In this document: positions 1 to 6,063 of the stretch, piece by piece
Layout: each line of letters starts with the position of its first letter
Position numbering within the stretch: position 1 is the first letter of the stretch
NCBI GenBank assembly: GCA_021826485.1
Contig: JAKAZX010000203.1
Span: 1 to 7,244, forward strand
Reading direction: 5' to 3'
Source of the DNA: Pseudomonadota bacterium
GTDB taxonomy: Bacteria; Pseudomonadota; Alphaproteobacteria; Acetobacterales; Acetobacteraceae
Length of the DNA: 7,244 nucleotides
The notes under the pieces: model-generated
Seen by the model: only the letters and a program-made list of their open reading frames with translations
Databases searched by the model: none
What the model was told of the DNA's origin: nothing
Translations under genes and position numbers: made by a program

Positions 1-2
1 CC

Positions 3-1172
3 GACCGCAACGTGACGCCGTACCACATGACGGTGGAAGACAACGTCATGCCGGAACTGGCGGCGGAGCTGGCGCGCAGCGCCGACTATGCCGCCCGCCG
101 CCGCGGCATCGCCGCGTTCAATGCGGGCAGCCGCTGGATCAAGCGCGGGCTGGCGCTGACGCCGGTGAAGTTCGGCATTTCCTTCACCCTGTTGAAGATG
201 AACCAGGCCGGCGCGCTGGTGCATGTCTATACCGACGGCAGCGTCCAGCTCAATCACGGCGGGACCGAGATGGGGCAGGGGCTGTTCGTCAAGGTCGCGC
301 AGGTGGTGGCCGAGGAGTTCGGGATTCCGCTGGAGCGGGTGAAGATCACTGCGACGACCACGGCGAAGGTGCCGAACACCTCGCCGACCGCGGCCTCCTC
401 CGGCAGCGACATCAACGGCAAGGCGGCGCAGGCGGCGGCGCGCACGATCCGTGAACGGATCGCCGGCGTGATCGCTGCGGACTGGGGCGTGCCGCCGTCG
501 GCGATCGCGTTCCGCGACGGCGAGCTGCGTGCGGGCGAGCGCGCGATGCCGTTCGTCGCGGCGGTGCGGCGGACCTATGAGCAGCGCGTGTCGCTGTCCT
601 CCACCGGCTACTACGCCACGCCGAAGCTGCACTACGACACTGCGACGCATCGCGGGCGCCCGTTCTACTACTTCGCCTACGGCGCCGCGGTGGCGGAGGT
701 GGAGGTGGATACGCTGACCGGCGAATACCTGGTGCGGCGCGTCGATATCCTGCACGACGTGGGACGCTCGCTCAATCCGGCGATCGATCTCGGCCAGATC
801 GAGGGCGGCTTCGTTCAGGGCATGGGCTGGTTGACCACCGAGGAACTGTGGTGGGACGCGCACGGGCGGCTGCGCACGCATGCGCCCTCCACCTACAAGA
901 TTCCGGCGGTCAGCGACGTGCCGGCGGATTTCCGCGTCGCCATCTTCGCGCGCGGGCGCAACCGGGAGAATGCGATCCACCGCTCCAAGGCGGTGGGGGA
1001 GCCGCCGCTGATGCTCGGGATCGCGGTGTTCCATGCGCTGCGCGATGCCGTCGCCGCCTGCGGCGACGTTGCCGAAGCGGCGGAGTTGGACGCGCCGGCG
1101 ACGCCCGAGCGCGTGCTGATGGCCATCGAGGCCCGGCGCGCCCGCGCGGCGCGCAAGCTGGCGGCCGATTGA
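3..1172 (+). CDS. xdhB: Xanthine dehydrogenase molybdopterin-binding subunit, C-terminal part (5' end outside window)
   Basis: This is the large subunit of bacterial xanthine dehydrogenase, which with the FAD/2Fe-2S subunit XdhA oxidises hypoxanthine and xanthine to urate in the cytoplasm. The open frame runs in from the window edge, so the gene starts upstream. The GTG at 12 lies inside the conserved RNVTPYHMT segment and is not a start. The 389 visible residues cover the second cofactor-binding domain. The cofactor-loop motif NHGGTEMGQG is at 252-281, SSGSDINGKAA follows at about 399-431, and NPAIDLGQIEGG is at 774-809. KAVGEPPL is at about 987-1010, and its Glu (codon 999-1001) matches the catalytic glutamate of the family (Glu730 in Rhodobacter capsulatus, Glu1261 in bovine enzyme). 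The segment SLSSTGYYATPKLHYD is typical of bacterial XDH rather than of aldehyde or CO dehydrogenases. No frameshift is seen. The stop overlaps the xdhC start by one base, which suggests translational coupling. The upstream active-site residues cannot be checked here. Confidence 0.95.
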   Translation, partial: DRNVTPYHMTVEDNVMPELAAELARSADYAARRRGIAAFNAGSRWIKRGLALTPVKFGISFTLLKMNQAGALVHVYTDGSVQLNHGGTEMGQGLFVKVAQVVAEEFGIPLERVKITATTTAKVPNTSPTAASSGSDINGKAAQAAARTIRERIAGVIAADWGVPPSAIAFRDGELRAGERAMPFVAAVRRTYEQRVSLSSTGYYATPKLHYDTATHRGRPFYYFAYGAAVAEVEVDTLTGEYLVRRVDILHDVGRSLNPAIDLGQIEGGFVQGMGWLTTEELWWDAHGRLRTHAPSTYKIPAVSDVPADFRVAIFARGRNRENAIHRSKAVGEPPLMLGIAVFHALRDAVAACGDVAEAAELDAPATPERVLMAIEARRARAARKLAAD

Positions 1173-2050
1173 TGGCCGCGTGGCTGCACGCGCTGCAAGC
1201 CGCCGAGGCGGCTTGCGAGCCGGCGGTGCTGGTGACGCTGCTCACCGCCCGTGGATCGACGCCGCGCGAGGCCGGCTGCAAGATGGTCGTGACCGCGGCT
1301 GGAACCGACGGCACGATCGGCGGCGGCAATCTGGAATTCCAGTGCATCGGCCATGCGCGCAGCCTGCTCGCCGGCGACGCGGCCGCGCCGGTGGTGCGCG
1401 AATTCCCGCTTGGCCCGGCACTCGGCCAGTGCTGCGGCGGCCATGCCAGCGTGCTGTTCGAAACGCTGCGGCCGGCGGGGTTCCATCTGGCACTGTTCGG
1501 CGCCGGCCATGTCGGGCGCGCGCTGGTCAGCGTGCTCGGCACGCTCGCCTGCCGCGTCACCTGGATCGACCCGCGCCCGCAGGCATTCCCGGCGGCCGTG
1601 CCGGGCAACGTGGCGGCGGTTTCCGATGCCGCCCCGGCCGCGCGCATCGCCGATCTGCCCGCCGGCGCCTGCGTGCTGGTGATGACGCACGACCATGCGC
1701 TGGATTTCGAGATCGTGGCCGCGGCACTCCCGCGCTTCGATCTGCCGTTCGTCGGCCTGATCGGGTCGGAGACCAAACGGGCGCGCTTCGCATCCCGCCT
1801 GCAACGGGCGGGACTGGCGGAAGCGGCGGTCCGGCGCCTCGTGTGCCCGATCGGCGTGCCGGGCGCCGGCGGCAAGGCACCGGCGGAAATCGCCATTGCG
1901 GCGGCAGCGCAATTGCTGCAAATCCGGGATGCGGTTGCGTCGGCTTCGGCCCCGCCGCCGCCGCGCTCCGGCCGCGTCGCGCCGGACGCCGCCTGTGCTG
2001 GTTGCGCAGGGGGAACCTGTCAGGCGACCGAGGAAGCAGTGCCCCGATGA
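1172..2050 (+). CDS. xdhC: XdhC, molybdenum cofactor chaperone/sulfuration factor for xanthine dehydrogenase
   Basis: XdhC binds molybdenum cofactor, supports its sulfuration and hands it to XdhB; this role is known from Rhodobacter capsulatus. It is not part of the finished enzyme. The protein has 292 residues, a normal length. The N-terminal XdhC/CoxI domain shows GSTPREAGCKM (28-38), IGGGNLEFQ (49-57) and LGQCCGGH (84-91), with a Cys pair at 87-88. A Rossmann-like domain follows: FGAGHVG (109-115), an IDPR strand end (132-135), MTHDHALDFEI (171-181), GLIGSETKRARF (195-206) and CPIGVPGAGGKAPAEIA (225-241). The tail is Pro/Ala-rich and ends with a cysteine cluster, Cys275, Cys278 and Cys283. 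I chose the ATG at 1172 because it sits in TGATG with the xdhB stop and gives the expected N-terminus. The same frame is open upstream from 848, but that part is a shadow of xdhB. The stop overlaps the guaD start as ATGA. Confidence 0.94.
   Translation: MAAWLHALQAAEAACEPAVLVTLLTARGSTPREAGCKMVVTAAGTDGTIGGGNLEFQCIGHARSLLAGDAAAPVVREFPLGPALGQCCGGHASVLFETLRPAGFHLALFGAGHVGRALVSVLGTLACRVTWIDPRPQAFPAAVPGNVAAVSDAAPAARIADLPAGACVLVMTHDHALDFEIVAAALPRFDLPFVGLIGSETKRARFASRLQRAGLAEAAVRRLVCPIGVPGAGGKAPAEIAIAAAAQLLQIRDAVASASAPPPPRSGRVAPDAACAGCAGGTCQATEEAVPR
2030..2036 (+). promoter_or_regulatory. Probable ribosome binding site for guaD
   Basis: GAGGAAG lies inside the end of xdhC, about 10-12 bases before the guaD ATG at 2047. 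It is purine-rich and matches the anti-Shine-Dalgarno core GAGGA, although the spacing is slightly long. With the ATGA overlap it supports coupled translation from the ATG at 2047. Confidence 0.5.
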
Positions 2051-2517
2051 CCCCGGAAGAACTGATGCGCCGCGCCGTGGCGCTGTCGCTGGAGAAGATG
2101 GAGGCGGGCAGCGGCGGGCCGTTCGGGGCGGTGATCGCGCGCGACGGTGCGGTTGTCGCCGAAGGCTGGAACGAGGTCACGTCCACGGCCGATCCCACCG
2201 CGCATGCGGAAGTGGTGGCGATCCGCCGCGCCTGCCGGGCGCTCGGCCGGTTCGAGCTGCGCGACTGCGAGATCTTCACCAGTTGCGAGCCGTGCCCGAT
2301 GTGCCTCGGCGCGATCTACTGGTCCCGGCTGGGCCGCATCTGGTTCGCCAACGACCGCAACGACGCCGCGCGCATCGGCTTCGACGACGATTTCCTGTAC
2401 CGCGAAATTCCGCTGCCGCTGGAGCGCCGCAGCGTGCCGACGCGCCGCCTGCTGGCGGAGGAGGCGCGCGTCGCCTTCGACGCCTGGGCGAACAAGCCGG
2501 ACAAGGTGGCCTACTGA
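2047..2517 (+). CDS. guaD: Guanine deaminase, cytidine-deaminase fold (GuaD type)
   Basis: The enzyme hydrolyses guanine to xanthine and ammonia, supplying the substrate of the xanthine dehydrogenase encoded just upstream. The protein is 156 residues, the same length I recall for Bacillus subtilis GuaD, and aligns with it without obvious gaps. The zinc site is complete: His53 and the proton-shuttle Glu55 in PTAHAEVVAIR, and Cys83 and Cys86 in TSCEPCPMCLGAIYW. The N-terminal GGPFGAVI (23-30) forms the substrate-side strand. Asp114 in GFDDDFLYREI matches the acidic residue needed for guanine specificity in the Bacillus enzyme. The protein ends in Tyr156, as that enzyme does, whose C-terminal segment swaps into the partner subunit. 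These features separate it from tRNA adenosine deaminase TadA, which carries a TLEPCxMCAGA-type motif. The ATG at 2047 overlaps the xdhC stop (ATGA) and follows a GAGGA-like site. Only one base separates its stop from the next start. Confidence 0.93.
   Translation: MTPEELMRRAVALSLEKMEAGSGGPFGAVIARDGAVVAEGWNEVTSTADPTAHAEVVAIRRACRALGRFELRDCEIFTSCEPCPMCLGAIYWSRLGRIWFANDRNDAARIGFDDDFLYREIPLPLERRSVPTRRLLAEEARVAFDAWANKPDKVAY
2503..2509 (+). promoter_or_regulatory. Probable ribosome binding site for the ABC transporter ATPase
   Basis: AAGGTGG lies in the last codons of guaD, nine bases before the ATG at 2519. It resembles AAGGAGG with one mismatch and supports 2519 as the start. The guaD stop at 2515-2517 lies between it and the start. 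Confidence 0.5.
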
Positions 2518-2518
2518 C

Positions 2519-4063
2519 ATGGACGCCGCCGCCCCCCCACCGCGGCTGCGGCTGTCCGGCATCACCAAGCGCTATGCCGCAGTAACGGCCAACAGCGACA
2601 TTTCCTTCGAGGTCGGGGCCGGCGAAATCCACGCCCTGCTCGGTGAGAACGGGGCCGGCAAGAGCACGCTGGTCAAGATCATCTATGGCGTGGTGCATCC
2701 GGATGCCGGCGAGATCGCCTGGGAAGGCCGGCCGACCGCGATCGCCGATCCCAATGCCGCGCGCGCGCTCGGCATCGGCATGGTGTTCCAGCACTTCTCC
2801 CTGTTCGAGAGCCTGACGGTTGCCGAAAACATCGCGCTCGGCCTCGGTGCGCGCGAGTCGATCGCCGCGCTGACCGGCCGTATCGCGGAGATTTCCGGGC
2901 GCTACGGCCTTGCCGTCACCCCGTCGCGCCATGTGCATCACCTGTCGGTCGGCGAGCGTCAGCGCGTCGAGATCGTGCGCTGCCTGCTGCAATCCCCGCG
3001 GCTGCTGATCATGGACGAGCCGACCTCCGTGCTCACACCGCAGGAGGCGGAAGGACTGTTCGACGTGCTGCGCCGGCTGTCCCGCGAAGGGTGCAGCATC
3101 CTCTACATCAGCCACAAGCTGGAGGAGATCAAGGCGCTGTGCGAGCGGGCGACGGTGCTGCGCGCCGGCCGCGTGGTCGCCGCCTGCGATCCGCGGGTGG
3201 CCAGCGAGCAGCAGATGGCGGAAATGATGATCGGCGGCGCGCTGCCGGTCGCCCACCGGCCCGCCCCGCTGAAGGAAGGCCGCGTGTGCCTCGCCGTCGA
3301 TGGCCTGTCGCTGCCGGCGGATGAGCCGTTCGGCACCAATCTGCGCGACATCTCCCTCACTTTGCGCGACGGCGAGATTCTCGGCATCGCCGGGGTCGCC
3401 GGCAACGGGCAGAAGGAACTTCTCGCAGTGCTGGCGGGGGAGCGGCGGGCGCCGGATGCCGCCGCGGTGCGGATCGCCGATACCCCGGCCGGCCTGCTCG
3501 GCCCGGCGGCGCGCCGACGCCTCGGCCTCGCCTTTATTCCGGAGGAGCGGCTGGGCCGCGGCGCGGTGGCGGAGTTTCCGCTGACGGAGAATGCGCTGCT
3601 GACCGCCTATCAGGGGTTCACCCGCGGCGGCATGGTCCGCTATGGCGCCGTGCAGCGCTACGCCCGCGACATCATCGCCCGCTTCCGCGTCGTCGCCGCC
3701 GGCACCGATGCGCCCGGCAGCAGCCTGTCGGGCGGCAACATGCAGAAATTCATCGTCGGACGCGAAGTCGGCGTGAACCCGCGCGTGCTGCTGGCGGCAC
3801 ATCCCACCTGGGGGGTCGATATCGGCGCGGCGCTGGCGATCCGCCAGGCGCTGATGGACCTCGCCGCCGCCGGCAGCGGGGTGCTGGTGGTGTCCGAGGA
3901 TCTCGCCGAACTGTTCGAGATTTCCGACTATATCGCCGTCCTGTCCGGCGGTCGGCTGTCACCGCCGCGCCGCACGCGTGAGACGACGGTGGAGGAGGTC
4001 GGGCTGCTGATGGGGGGACGCATGGCGGACGCTGCGGCGCGGGATGCGGTCCATGCGGCTTAG
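2519..4063 (+). CDS. ABC importer ATP-binding protein, tandem nucleotide-binding domains (BmpA/NupA type)
   Basis: This is the cytoplasmic ATPase that powers the two permeases encoded next. It has 514 residues with two fused ATPase domains. Domain 1 is complete: Walker A GENGAGKST (42-50), Q-loop Gln91 in VFQHFSLF, signature LSVGE (142-146), Walker B LLIMDEP (162-168) and switch His199 in ISHK. Domain 2 is degenerate. GVAGNGQKE (292-300) has Gln at the Walker A lysine position, the signature LSGGN (403-407) is intact, and the Walker B end reads LLAAHPT (424-430), with Ala-His in place of Asp-Glu. VFQHFSLF and the AAxPTxGVDIGA stretch fit the purine nucleoside transporter branch (YufO/NupA, COG3845) rather than ribose or galactose ATPases. 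Hydrolysis therefore probably occurs only at the site using domain 1 Walker motifs. The start at 2519 has a plausible ribosome site and a one-base gap from guaD. The C-terminus overlaps the first permease gene. The exact substrate is inferred only from neighbours. Confidence 0.9.
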   Translation: MDAAAPPPRLRLSGITKRYAAVTANSDISFEVGAGEIHALLGENGAGKSTLVKIIYGVVHPDAGEIAWEGRPTAIADPNAARALGIGMVFQHFSLFESLTVAENIALGLGARESIAALTGRIAEISGRYGLAVTPSRHVHHLSVGERQRVEIVRCLLQSPRLLIMDEPTSVLTPQEAEGLFDVLRRLSREGCSILYISHKLEEIKALCERATVLRAGRVVAACDPRVASEQQMAEMMIGGALPVAHRPAPLKEGRVCLAVDGLSLPADEPFGTNLRDISLTLRDGEILGIAGVAGNGQKELLAVLAGERRAPDAAAVRIADTPAGLLGPAARRRLGLAFIPEERLGRGAVAEFPLTENALLTAYQGFTRGGMVRYGAVQRYARDIIARFRVVAAGTDAPGSSLSGGNMQKFIVGREVGVNPRVLLAAHPTWGVDIGAALAIRQALMDLAAAGSGVLVVSEDLAELFEISDYIAVLSGGRLSPPRRTRETTVEEVGLLMGGRMADAAARDAVHAA

Positions 4064-5141
4064 CCTGGAGCCGCGGGCGCGGCCGGCGCAGGCGATGGTG
4101 TGGCTGTCGCCCGTGCTCGCGGCCGTGCTGTCGGTGATCGGCATCACCATCCTGTTCGCGGTGCTCGGCCGCGATCCGGTGCAGGCGCTGCACACGCTGT
4201 TCGTGGCGCCGCTTGCCAGCCTAGACGGGTTGTCCGAACTCGGGCTGAAGGCGACGCCGCTGCTGCTCTGCGCGGTCGGCATCGCGATCGGCGTGCGCGC
4301 CGATGTGTGGAACATCGGCGCGGAGGGGCAGTTCACCGTCGGCGCGATCGTCGGCAGCGGGGTCGCGCTGGCGTACGGAGGCGCCGGGCACTGGTGGGTC
4401 ATTCCCGCCCTGCTGCTGGCCGGCGTCGTCGGCGGCATGGCCTGGGCGGCGATCCCGGCGCTGCTGCGCACGCGCTTCAACGCGCACGAGATCCTCACCA
4501 CGCTGATGCTGGCCTATGTGTCGATCCAGTTGCTCGGCTATCTCGTGCATGGCCCCTGGAAAGACCCGGAGGGCTACAGCTTCCCGCAGACGAAGCAGTT
4601 CGAGGCGGATGCGATGCTGCCGGTGCTGCTGGCCGACACGCGGCTGCATATCGGCGCGCTGTTCGCGCTGCTGTCGGTCCCGCTCGGCAGCATCCTGCTT
4701 GGCCGCACGCTGATGGGTTTCCGCATCCGCACGGTCGGCGCGGCGCCGGCCGCGGCGCGCTATGCCGGGTTCAGCCGCAATGCGATCGTCTGGTTCTGCC
4801 TGCTGCTCAGCGGCGGGCTGGCAGGGCTGGCCGGCATCTGCGAGATCGCCGGCGGCAACGGGCAGCTCACGCCGGTCATTTCCCCCGGCTACGGGTTCGC
4901 CGCCATCATCGTCGCGTTCCTCGGCCGGCTCAACCCGGTCGGCATCCTGTTCGCCTCGCTGCTGATGGCGCTGCTGTATCTGGGCGGGGAGGGGTTGCAG
5001 GTCACCATGCAACTGCCGATCGCCGTCACCGGCACGATCCAGGGCATGCTGCTGTTCTTCCTGCTCGCCGCCGACGTGCTGATCAACTACCGGGTGCGCG
5101 TGCGCGTTCCCCAGGCCGCCGGAACCACCCAGCATGCATGA
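4044..5141 (+). CDS. ABC importer permease, first subunit (BmpA/NupB, YufP type)
   Basis: This is an inner-membrane channel subunit of the nucleoside/purine-type importer, in the BPD_transp_2 family. The product is 365 residues. A short basic N-terminus is followed by about nine hydrophobic segments near residues 19-42, 70-84, 97-111, 117-141, 148-169, 202-220, 247-268, 285-313 and 326-347. The motif WNIGAEGQF (89-97) is characteristic of this permease group. RTVGAAPAAARYAGF (229-243) is the likely cytoplasmic coupling loop to the ATPase, and PGYGFAAIIVAFLGR (281-295) is the second conserved membrane block. Two in-frame ATG codons are possible, 4044 and 4053, which overlap the ATPase gene by 20 or 11 bases. 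Neither has a clear ribosome binding site, so the true start is open by three residues. The length fits YufP/NupB, which is longer than its partner. The transported compound is not shown by the sequence. Confidence 0.9.
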   Translation: MRSMRLSLEPRARPAQAMVWLSPVLAAVLSVIGITILFAVLGRDPVQALHTLFVAPLASLDGLSELGLKATPLLLCAVGIAIGVRADVWNIGAEGQFTVGAIVGSGVALAYGGAGHWWVIPALLLAGVVGGMAWAAIPALLRTRFNAHEILTTLMLAYVSIQLLGYLVHGPWKDPEGYSFPQTKQFEADAMLPVLLADTRLHIGALFALLSVPLGSILLGRTLMGFRIRTVGAAPAAARYAGFSRNAIVWFCLLLSGGLAGLAGICEIAGGNGQLTPVISPGYGFAAIIVAFLGRLNPVGILFASLLMALLYLGGEGLQVTMQLPIAVTGTIQGMLLFFLLAADVLINYRVRVRVPQAAGTTQHA

Positions 5142-6063
5142 GACGGAGATCGTCGTCGCCATCGCGGTCGCGACGTTGCGCGCGGCGACCCCGCTGATGC
5201 TGGCCGGGTTCGGGGAGCTGATCACCGAGCGGTCCGGCGTGCTCAATCTCGGCGTCGAGGGGATGATGCTGGTCGGCGCCGCGTTCGGCTTCATCGGCAC
5301 CGTCGCCACCGGCAGCCTGCTGGCCGGCTTCATCATCGCCATGATCGCGGGGGCGCTGCTGGCGCTGGTGTTCGGGGGCCTGACGCTGACGCTGATGGCC
5401 AACCAGGTCGCGACCGGCCTGGCGCTGACCATCTTCGGCGTCGGGTTTTCCGCGCTGGTCGGGGTGAAATGGGTCGGCACGCCGCTGGCCGGGCTGGCGA
5501 CCGCGATCTGGCCGCATCTGTCGGCGGCCTCGCCGATCGTGCAGCAGCTCATGCTGCTCGATCCGGTGGTGTGGATCGCCGTGCTGGTGCCGTTCGCGGC
5601 GCACTGGTTCATCTACCGCACCCGCGCCGGCCTGATCCTGCGCGCCGTCGGCGAAAGCCATGATGTCGCCCATGCGCTCGGCTATTCGGTGCTGCGCATC
5701 CGCTACCTCGCGGTGCTGTTCGGCGGCGCGATGAGCGGGCTGGCCGGTGCCTATCTGTCGCTGTCCTACTCGCCGATGTGGGCGGAGAACATGGTGGCCG
5801 GGCGCGGCTGGATCGCGCTGGCGCTGGTGGTGTTCTCCACCTGGAAGCCGCTCTGGCTCGCGCTCGGCGCGCTGCTGTTCGGGCTGGTCACCATCGCCCA
5901 GTTCCAGGCGGAGGCGTTCGGCCTCGCGGTGTCGCCCAATCTGCTGGCGATGCTGCCGTATCTCGCGACGGTCGTCGTGCTGGTGCTGATCTCGCGCGAT
6001 GCGACGCGGCTGAAGCTGAACGCACCCGCAGCCCTCGGGCGGCCGTTCCACGCCACGGCATGA
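5134..6063 (+). CDS. ABC importer permease, second subunit (BmpA/NupC, YufQ type)
   Basis: This is the second inner-membrane channel subunit, which pairs with the previous permease. It has 309 residues and is strongly hydrophobic, with segments near 7-27, 43-57, 61-88, 92-110, 145-160, 190-210, 226-254 and 270-287. The conserved block RSGVLNLGVEGMM (33-45) is the counterpart of WNIGAEGQ in the first permease. LRAVGESHDVAHALG (169-183) is the likely ATPase-contacting loop, and MVAGRGWIALA (220-230) is typical of YufQ/NupC and of related purine and nucleoside permeases. The ATG at 5134 gives an eight-base overlap with the preceding gene, and GGAA at 5121-5124 is a weak ribosome site nine bases upstream. 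A second ATG at 5138 is out of frame and stops after 19 codons. The stop overlaps the next gene as ATGA. The assignment to the family is firm; the substrate, probably a nucleoside or purine base, is inferred. Confidence 0.9.
   Translation: MHETEIVVAIAVATLRAATPLMLAGFGELITERSGVLNLGVEGMMLVGAAFGFIGTVATGSLLAGFIIAMIAGALLALVFGGLTLTLMANQVATGLALTIFGVGFSALVGVKWVGTPLAGLATAIWPHLSAASPIVQQLMLLDPVVWIAVLVPFAAHWFIYRTRAGLILRAVGESHDVAHALGYSVLRIRYLAVLFGGAMSGLAGAYLSLSYSPMWAENMVAGRGWIALALVVFSTWKPLWLALGALLFGLVTIAQFQAEAFGLAVSPNLLAMLPYLATVVVLVLISRDATRLKLNAPAALGRPFHATA

Noticed and set aside
12..14. GTG as a true start of the first gene
   Set aside because: The codons before it continue the conserved xanthine dehydrogenase sequence (DRN before VTPYHMT), so the gene is simply cut by the window edge.
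848..1171. Longer N-terminal extension of XdhC in the same frame
   Set aside because: The extension lies wholly within xdhB coding sequence and reads as low-complexity Arg/Ala/Gly. The conserved XdhC N-terminus starts at the ATG at 1172.
893..1921. Long open frame on the - strand opposite xdhB/xdhC
   Set aside because: Low-complexity Arg/Ala/Gly/His-rich translation with no recognisable motif. It is the expected antisense shadow of GC-rich codons, and the + strand genes carry full family motifs.
2047..2517. tRNA adenosine deaminase (TadA) or cytosine deaminase
   Set aside because: SCEPCPMCLGAIYW, Asp114, the terminal Tyr and the 156-residue length match GuaD, and the neighbours are xanthine dehydrogenase genes.
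2276..3802. 508-codon open frame on the - strand opposite the ATPase gene
   Set aside because: Composition is biased to Arg, Ala, Gly, Asp and His and shows no domain. It crosses guaD and the ATPase, both clearly real.
4221..5612. 463-codon open frame on the - strand opposite the permeases
   Set aside because: Gln/Arg/Ala/Asp-rich sequence typical of the complement of membrane-protein codons. No motif or sensible start context is seen.
2519..6063. Ribose/galactose-type sugar importer
   Set aside because: Two different permeases with WNIGAEGQ and NLGVEGMM motifs, and VFQHFSLF in the ATPase, fit the BmpA/Nup nucleoside branch; sugar systems of the RbsAC type normally have a single permease gene.
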